A stretch of DNA of 10,280 nt from Rhodocyclaceae bacterium UBA6160. Lineage in GTDB: Bacteria; Pseudomonadota; Gammaproteobacteria; Burkholderiales; Rhodocyclaceae. The stretch covers positions 1,540-11,819 of the forward strand of contig DIUK01000037.1 in the NCBI GenBank assembly GCA_002422995.1, in the 5' to 3' direction. The notes under the pieces were generated by a model. That model was not told the origin of the DNA, ran no database searches, and worked only from the letters and a program-made list of their open reading frames with translations. Shown piece after piece: positions 6,617 to 10,280 of this stretch. Numbering within the stretch: position 1 is the stretch's first letter; every line of letters begins with the position of its first letter. The position numbers were made by a program, and so were the translations under genes.

Positions 6617-7814
6617 CTTATCTTATAACTTCCCCGATGCGCAGGGCCATTTCGGTCCGTATGGCGGTATTTTCGTCGGCGAGACCTTGATGCCGGCCTT
6701 GGTCGAATTGCGCGAAGCCTACGCCGCAGCGCAAAGCGATCCCGCCTTTATGGCCGAATATGAATATGAGTTGAAGCATTATGTGGGCCGACCCAGCCCG
6801 ATCTATCACGCCAGGCGCTGGTCAGATCAACTCGGCGGGGCACAGATTTTTCTCAAGCGTGAAGACTTGAATCACACGGGGGCGCACAAGGTGAATAACT
6901 GCATCGGCCAGGCCTTGCTGGCACGACGCATGGGTAAGCCGCGTGTCATTGCGGAAACGGGCGCGGGGCAGCATGGCGTGGCCACGGCGACTGTGGCGGC
7001 GCGTTACGGCATGGAATGTGTGGTCTACATGGGCTCGGAAGACGTCAAGCGCCAGGCGGCGAACGTTTATCGCATGAAGCTGTTGGGCGCAACGGTGGTG
7101 CCGGTTGAATCCGGTTCAAAAACCCTGAAAGACGCGCTCAACGAAGCCATGCGCGATTGGGTCACCCACATTGGCAATACGTTTTACATCATCGGCACCG
7201 TCGCCGGCCCCCATCCTTATCCCATGATGGTGAGGGATTTCCAAAAGGTTATCGGTGAGGAATGCTTGACGCAGATGCCTGAACTCATTGGCCGTCAGCC
7301 GGACGCGGTGATTGCCTGCGTAGGTGGTGGGTCGAATGCCATGGGGATTTTTTATCCTTATATTCCGCACACCGAGGTGCAGTTGATTGGCGTTGAGGCC
7401 GGTGGTTTTGGCCTGGCTTCGGGCAAGCATTCTGCATCGCTTAACGCTGGCCGCCCGGGTGTCTTGCATGGCAATCGAACTTATTTGCTGCAGGATGAAA
7501 ACGGGCAGATTGCCGAAACGCATTCCATTTCCGCCGGGCTGGATTACCCGGGTGTTGGCCCTGAACATGCCTGGCTTAAAGATTCTGCCAGAGCGCAATA
7601 TGTCACCATTGACGACTCCGCCGCACTTGCGGCTTTCCATGATTTATGTCATCTGGAAGGCATTATTCCTGCGCTGGAATCCAGCCACGCCCTGGCTTAC
7701 GCCGCACAGCTCGCGCCGACTTTAAGCAAAGACAAAATGTTGTTGGTGAATCTGTCTGGGCGGGGTGACAAAGATATGCATACCGTCGCAGAAAAGTCCG
7801 GTATCCAGTTTTAA
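6603..7814 (+). CDS. trpB: Tryptophan synthase beta chain
   Basis: TrpB condenses indole, delivered by a tunnel from TrpA, with L-serine to form tryptophan, using pyridoxal phosphate. The 403 residues match the standard TrpB1 family (about 395-405). The phosphate-rich start FGPYGGIFVGETLMPAL follows a short N-terminus. The PLP lysine is Lys96 in NHTGAHKVNN (Lys87 in the Salmonella/E. coli enzyme). AETGAGQHG, the serine-binding loop, follows. The PLP phosphate-binding loop is GGGSNAMG (241-248). The C-terminal block ALESSHALAYA and LSGRGDKDM are intact. It overlaps trpF by 14 bp and is followed by a 64-bp gap before trpA, a wider spacing than elsewhere in this cluster. The DNA looks richer in G+C than fimV, with many G/C-ending codons. 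Confidence 0.98.
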   Translation: MQMPDLSYNFPDAQGHFGPYGGIFVGETLMPALVELREAYAAAQSDPAFMAEYEYELKHYVGRPSPIYHARRWSDQLGGAQIFLKREDLNHTGAHKVNNCIGQALLARRMGKPRVIAETGAGQHGVATATVAARYGMECVVYMGSEDVKRQAANVYRMKLLGATVVPVESGSKTLKDALNEAMRDWVTHIGNTFYIIGTVAGPHPYPMMVRDFQKVIGEECLTQMPELIGRQPDAVIACVGGGSNAMGIFYPYIPHTEVQLIGVEAGGFGLASGKHSASLNAGRPGVLHGNRTYLLQDENGQIAETHSISAGLDYPGVGPEHAWLKDSARAQYVTIDDSAALAAFHDLCHLEGIIPALESSHALAYAAQLAPTLSKDKMLLVNLSGRGDKDMHTVAEKSGIQF

Positions 7815-7817
7815 CTC

Positions 7818-7837
7818 GCGCCTATCTTAATCGGCGC
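7818..7837. terminator. Weak stem-loop in the trpB-trpA gap
   Basis: GCGCC (7818-7822) and GGCGC (7833-7837) could pair as a 5-bp stem with a 10-base loop. It is followed by TTAATTT, slightly T-rich. It is too weak for confident termination. It might be a partial attenuator between trpB and trpA or an mRNA-end element. Confidence 0.2.
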
Positions 7838-7842
7838 TTAAT

Positions 7843-7872
7843 TTGTACCCACCCCGCTGAACACGCTAAATT
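7843..7872 (+). promoter_or_regulatory. Candidate internal promoter for trpA
   Basis: TTGTAC (7843-7848) lies 18 bp before TAAATT (7867-7872). The -35 matches three of six consensus positions and the -10 four of six. If used, transcription would start at about 7878-7880, right at the trpA ATG (7879), making a leaderless mRNA. The idea is supported only by the absence of a Shine-Dalgarno sequence before trpA. Confidence 0.2.
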
Positions 7873-7878
7873 TTATCT

Positions 7879-8688
7879 ATGTCACGAATCGCTTCCACGT
7901 TTGCTCAATTAAAACAGGCGCATAAAAAAGCGCTGATTCCCTTTATTACTGCGGGTGATCCGCAACCGGAGTTAACTTTGCCGCTGATGCAGGCGTTGGT
8001 TTGCGGTGGCGCCGATATTATTGAACTCGGCGTGCCATTTTCTGATCCGATGGCTGATGGCCCGACTGTACAGCGTGCCTCAGAACGAGCCTTGGCTCAA
8101 GGGATGACCTTGCATCGTGTGTTGGCCTTGGTGGCGGATTTTAGGCGCTCTGACAACACGACGCCGATAGTGCTGATGGGTTATGCCAATCCGATTGAGT
8201 CCTATGGTGTTGAGGCTTTTGCACAAGAGGCCAAACGCGTTGGGGTAGATGGCGTACTGGTCGTGGATTATCCCCCGGAAGAATGCGCAGACTTTGCTGT
8301 GGCTATGAAAAATGCTGAGCTTGATCCAATTTTTTTGCTTGCGCCAACATCCACCACAACGCGCTATGCCCAAGTCGCGGCTTTGGGCAGCGGGTATTTG
8401 TATTATGTGTCGCTCAAAGGTGTCACTGGTGCCGGACATCTTGATCTAACGGAAGTCGCGCAGAAAATTCCGCAAATTCGTGCCTTGGCAGATATGCCTG
8501 TCGGCGTAGGCTTTGGCATTCGGGATGCTGAAACCGCCGCCAAAATTGCTGCGTTAGCAGATGCTGTTGTGATAGGTAGCCGCATTATTGAAGAAATTGA
8601 AGGTGGCGATCCGCAGCAGGCGCCTGCCAGAGTACAGGCATTGGTAGCTGGTTTTCGCATGGCGATTGATGGGGGGCATGCACCATGA
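7879..8688 (+). CDS. trpA: Tryptophan synthase alpha chain
   Basis: TrpA cleaves indole-3-glycerol phosphate to indole and glyceraldehyde-3-phosphate, then passes indole to TrpB. The 269 residues are the standard length. Both catalytic acids are present at the canonical numbers: Glu49 in DIIELGVPFSDP and Asp60 in PMADGP. The phosphate-binding blocks YYVSLKGVTGAG and VGVGFGIRDAETA are also there, as is AVVIGSRIIE. An in-frame stop at 7867-7869 rules out a longer N-terminus. The bases before the ATG (CTAAATTTTATCT) show no Shine-Dalgarno sequence, which is odd for a gene 64 bp after trpB. The TGA overlaps the accD ATG by four bases (ATGA), joining tryptophan and fatty-acid genes in one unit. 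Confidence 0.98.
   Translation: MSRIASTFAQLKQAHKKALIPFITAGDPQPELTLPLMQALVCGGADIIELGVPFSDPMADGPTVQRASERALAQGMTLHRVLALVADFRRSDNTTPIVLMGYANPIESYGVEAFAQEAKRVGVDGVLVVDYPPEECADFAVAMKNAELDPIFLLAPTSTTTRYAQVAALGSGYLYYVSLKGVTGAGHLDLTEVAQKIPQIRALADMPVGVGFGIRDAETAAKIAALADAVVIGSRIIEEIEGGDPQQAPARVQALVAGFRMAIDGGHAP
8671..8676 (+). promoter_or_regulatory. G-run ribosome binding site of accD inside trpA
   Basis: A run of six G residues lies eight bases before the accD ATG at 8685, within the last codons of trpA. A G run is a plausible though non-standard Shine-Dalgarno sequence. It adds to coupling through the ATGA overlap. Confidence 0.4.
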
Positions 8689-9545
8689 GTTGGTTACAAA
8701 AACTTTTACCACCCAAAATCAAGCGCTCGCCTGGCAACCGCAAAGCCATGCCTGAGGGCTTGTGGTCCAAGTGCCCAAGTTGCGAAGCAGTTTTGTATGC
8801 GTCTGACTTGGAAAATAACCAGCACGTTTGCCCTCAGTGCAGTCATCATCATCGTATGCGCGCACGCGCACGGCTGAATTTATTGCTCGACGAAGAAGGG
8901 CGCTTTGAGATCGGCGCAGAAGTTTTGCCGCTGGACCCGCTGAAATTCAAGGATGGCAAACGCTATTCCGACAGGTTATCCGCCGCGCATGCCGAGACAG
9001 ACGAAACCGATGCGCTGGTCGTGATGCAGGGTGCGATCAAAAACGTGCCTGTGGTCGTGGCGTGCTTTGAATTTGAGTTCATGGGCGGCTCGATGGGATC
9101 GGTGGTGGGCGAGCGCTTTGTGCGTGGCGTGCAGGCTGCCATTGAACTCAAAGCCCCCTTTATCTGCATCACGGCCTCTGGCGGGGCGCGCATGCAAGAA
9201 GGCCTGTTTTCCTTGATGCAAATGGCCAAAACTACGGCAGCGGTGGCCAAGCTCGCAAGGCAGCCCTTGCCTTTTATCACCCTGCTGACGGACCCGACCA
9301 TGGGGGGCGTATCGGCTTCGTTTGCTTTTGTGGGCGATGTGGTGATTGCCGAGCCCGGCGCGCTGATTGGTTTTGCCGGGCCGCGGGTAATTGAACAAAC
9401 GGTGCGGCAAAAGCTGCCCGAGGGCTTTCAGCGCTCGGAATTCCTGCTGGAAAAAGGCGCAATCGACATGATCGTCGATCGGCGTGAGCTGCGCAACAAA
9501 CTGGCGTCATTGATAACCCTGTTAATGGGCAAGCCTGCACCTTGA
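8685..9545 (+). CDS. accD: Acetyl-CoA carboxylase carboxyltransferase, beta subunit
   Basis: AccD and AccA form the carboxyltransferase that moves CO2 from carboxybiotin to acetyl-CoA, making malonyl-CoA for fatty-acid synthesis. The 286 residues are close to the family length (304 in E. coli). The N-terminal zinc ribbon has Cys30, Cys33, Cys49 and Cys52 in WSKCPSC and HVCPQC. The crotonase-fold carboxyltransferase domain follows, with GGSMGSVVGE (134-143), ASGGARMQEG (about 164-173) and DPTMGGVSASFAF, then LIGFAGPRVIEQT. No accA or biotin-carrier gene is in the window, as is usual for this locus. The start overlaps trpA and the stop overlaps folC by one base (TGATG), so translation is probably coupled on both sides. 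Confidence 0.98.
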   Translation: MSWLQKLLPPKIKRSPGNRKAMPEGLWSKCPSCEAVLYASDLENNQHVCPQCSHHHRMRARARLNLLLDEEGRFEIGAEVLPLDPLKFKDGKRYSDRLSAAHAETDETDALVVMQGAIKNVPVVVACFEFEFMGGSMGSVVGERFVRGVQAAIELKAPFICITASGGARMQEGLFSLMQMAKTTAAVAKLARQPLPFITLLTDPTMGGVSASFAFVGDVVIAEPGALIGFAGPRVIEQTVRQKLPEGFQRSEFLLEKGAIDMIVDRRELRNKLASLITLLMGKPAP

Positions 9546-10280
9546 TGCCCACGGCATCGAGCGCCCTTGCCGACTGGCTGGATTATCTGGAGGCGCTGCA
9601 TCCGCAAGGGGTTGCAGGCATTGAGCTGGGTCTGGAGCGGGTTGCTGCCGTTAAAGCGCGGTTGAATCAGCAAGTGGCGGAGACTGGCCCGGTAATCCTG
9701 GTGGGCGGCACGAATGGCAAGGGATCTATTTGCGCCATGCTCGAATGTACTTTGCTGCGTGCGGGCTATCGCGTCGGGCTGTATACCTCGCCGCATTTAT
9801 TGCATTACAACGAGCGAGTGCGCATCAATGGCGTGGCGGTCGAGGATAAGTTGCTCACCGCTGCGTTTAGCAAAGTGCAGGCCGCACGTAGTGGGGCTGC
9901 GCTCACTTATTTTGAATTTGGCACCCTCGCGGCGTGGGAGGTGTTCGCTGCGGCCTCTGTTGATGTGGTGATTTTGGAAGTTGGTCTGGGGGGGCGGCTG
10001 GATGCTACCAATGTTTATGAGCCCGCCTGCACTATTGTCAGTACCGTCGATATTGACCACACCGCCTTTTTGGGCCCGGACAGGGAAGCGATAGGGTTTG
10101 AAAAGGCCGGTATTTTCCGCCCTGGCGTTCCTGCCATTTGTGGTGATGCAGAACCGCCCGCGTCACTGATGGCGCATGCGGCCAGGTTGGGCGCACCTTT
10201 ACAGATAATGGGGCGCGACTTTGGCTATTTGAAGCAGGATAATCAATGGCTTTATTGGGGCGCGAACGGGCAACAGGCCA
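9545..10280 (+). CDS. folC: Bifunctional folylpolyglutamate / dihydrofolate synthase, N-terminal part (cut by window end)
   Basis: FolC adds L-glutamate to dihydropteroate to form dihydrofolate and lengthens the polyglutamate tail of folates, using ATP. It belongs to the Mur ligase superfamily. The visible 245 codons start MPTASSALADWLDYLEALHP and contain the ATP-binding P-loop GGTNGKGS (54-61), then YTSPHLLHYNERVRING (substrate and metal-binding loop). They continue with LEVGLGGRLDATN, TVDIDHTAFLG and FEKAGIFR, all family signatures in the right order. Full-length FolC is about 420-430 residues, so a little over half is present and the rest lies past the window. The ATG at 9545 overlaps the accD stop (TGATG) with no strong ribosome site of its own, pointing to re-initiation after accD. 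The accD-folC pairing is a conserved proteobacterial arrangement. Confidence 0.96.
   Translation, partial: MPTASSALADWLDYLEALHPQGVAGIELGLERVAAVKARLNQQVAETGPVILVGGTNGKGSICAMLECTLLRAGYRVGLYTSPHLLHYNERVRINGVAVEDKLLTAAFSKVQAARSGAALTYFEFGTLAAWEVFAAASVDVVILEVGLGGRLDATNVYEPACTIVSTVDIDHTAFLGPDREAIGFEKAGIFRPGVPAICGDAEPPASLMAHAARLGAPLQIMGRDFGYLKQDNQWLYWGANGQQA

Noticed and set aside
7116..7640. 174-residue open frame on the - strand within trpB
   Set aside because: It lies fully antisense to a clearly coding gene, shows no recognisable domain, and is explained by the G+C-rich codon pattern of trpB.
9714..9971. Open frame in another phase inside folC
   Set aside because: It is a shadow of folC, whose frame carries all the family motifs from 9545 to the window end.
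1..10280. tRNA, rRNA, CRISPR, insertion sequence or phage remnants
   Set aside because: No cloverleaf-like gap, repeat-spacer array, transposase or terminal inverted repeat was seen. Coding density leaves little room for them.

Overview
This window is an ordinary, densely packed chromosomal housekeeping locus from a Gram-negative proteobacterium. All ten genes lie on the + strand, and gaps between genes are 0 to 132 bp. The order leuB-asd-fimV-(membrane protein)-truA-trpF-trpB-trpA-accD-folC resembles the leuB-asd-fimV-truA-trpF-accD-folC arrangement known from Pseudomonas. Here trpB and trpA sit between trpF and accD, which is the usual betaproteobacterial form. A betaproteobacterium, perhaps of the Nitrosomonadales/Methylophilaceae type, is my inference. 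The sequence does not fix the genus.

Layout. Positions 1-480 hold the 3' end of leuB (leucine synthesis), followed 29 bp later by asd (aspartate semialdehyde dehydrogenase, 510-1622). The longest gap, 1623-1754, holds a 7-bp inverted repeat and a weak promoter candidate. It leads to fimV (1755-4430), a polar hub / pilus-assembly protein with signal peptide, FimV N-domain, LysM, one membrane span, TPR-like region, acidic DFDLD-type repeats and the FimV C-terminal domain. A short gap with a hairpin follows. Next comes a roughly 197-residue multi-span membrane protein (4511-5104) that looks like the CbiQ/EcfT family but seems to lack the usual ATPase-coupling motifs. Its stop codon overlaps the start of truA (tRNA pseudouridine synthase, 5101-5916). 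A 76-bp AT-rich gap with a hairpin precedes the tryptophan genes trpF (5993-6616), trpB (6603-7814) and trpA (7879-8688). trpA overlaps accD (acetyl-CoA carboxylase beta subunit, 8685-9545) by ATGA, and accD overlaps folC (9545 to the window edge) by TGATG.

How the genes work together. trpF, trpB and trpA supply the last steps of tryptophan synthesis except the TrpC step. leuB and asd serve leucine and the aspartate family (Lys/Met/Thr and diaminopimelate). accD and folC make malonyl-CoA and folylpolyglutamate. The overlaps suggest co-translation of the membrane protein with truA, of trpF with trpB, and of trpA with accD and folC. fimV is the only gene whose function is in cell architecture.

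No mobile elements, CRISPR arrays, tRNA or rRNA genes were seen, and no stretch over 300 bp lacks a gene. I found no new defence or mobile system. The points most worth a second look are the degenerate CbiQ-like protein, the repeat architecture of FimV, and the apparent lack of Shine-Dalgarno sequences at trpA and trpF.
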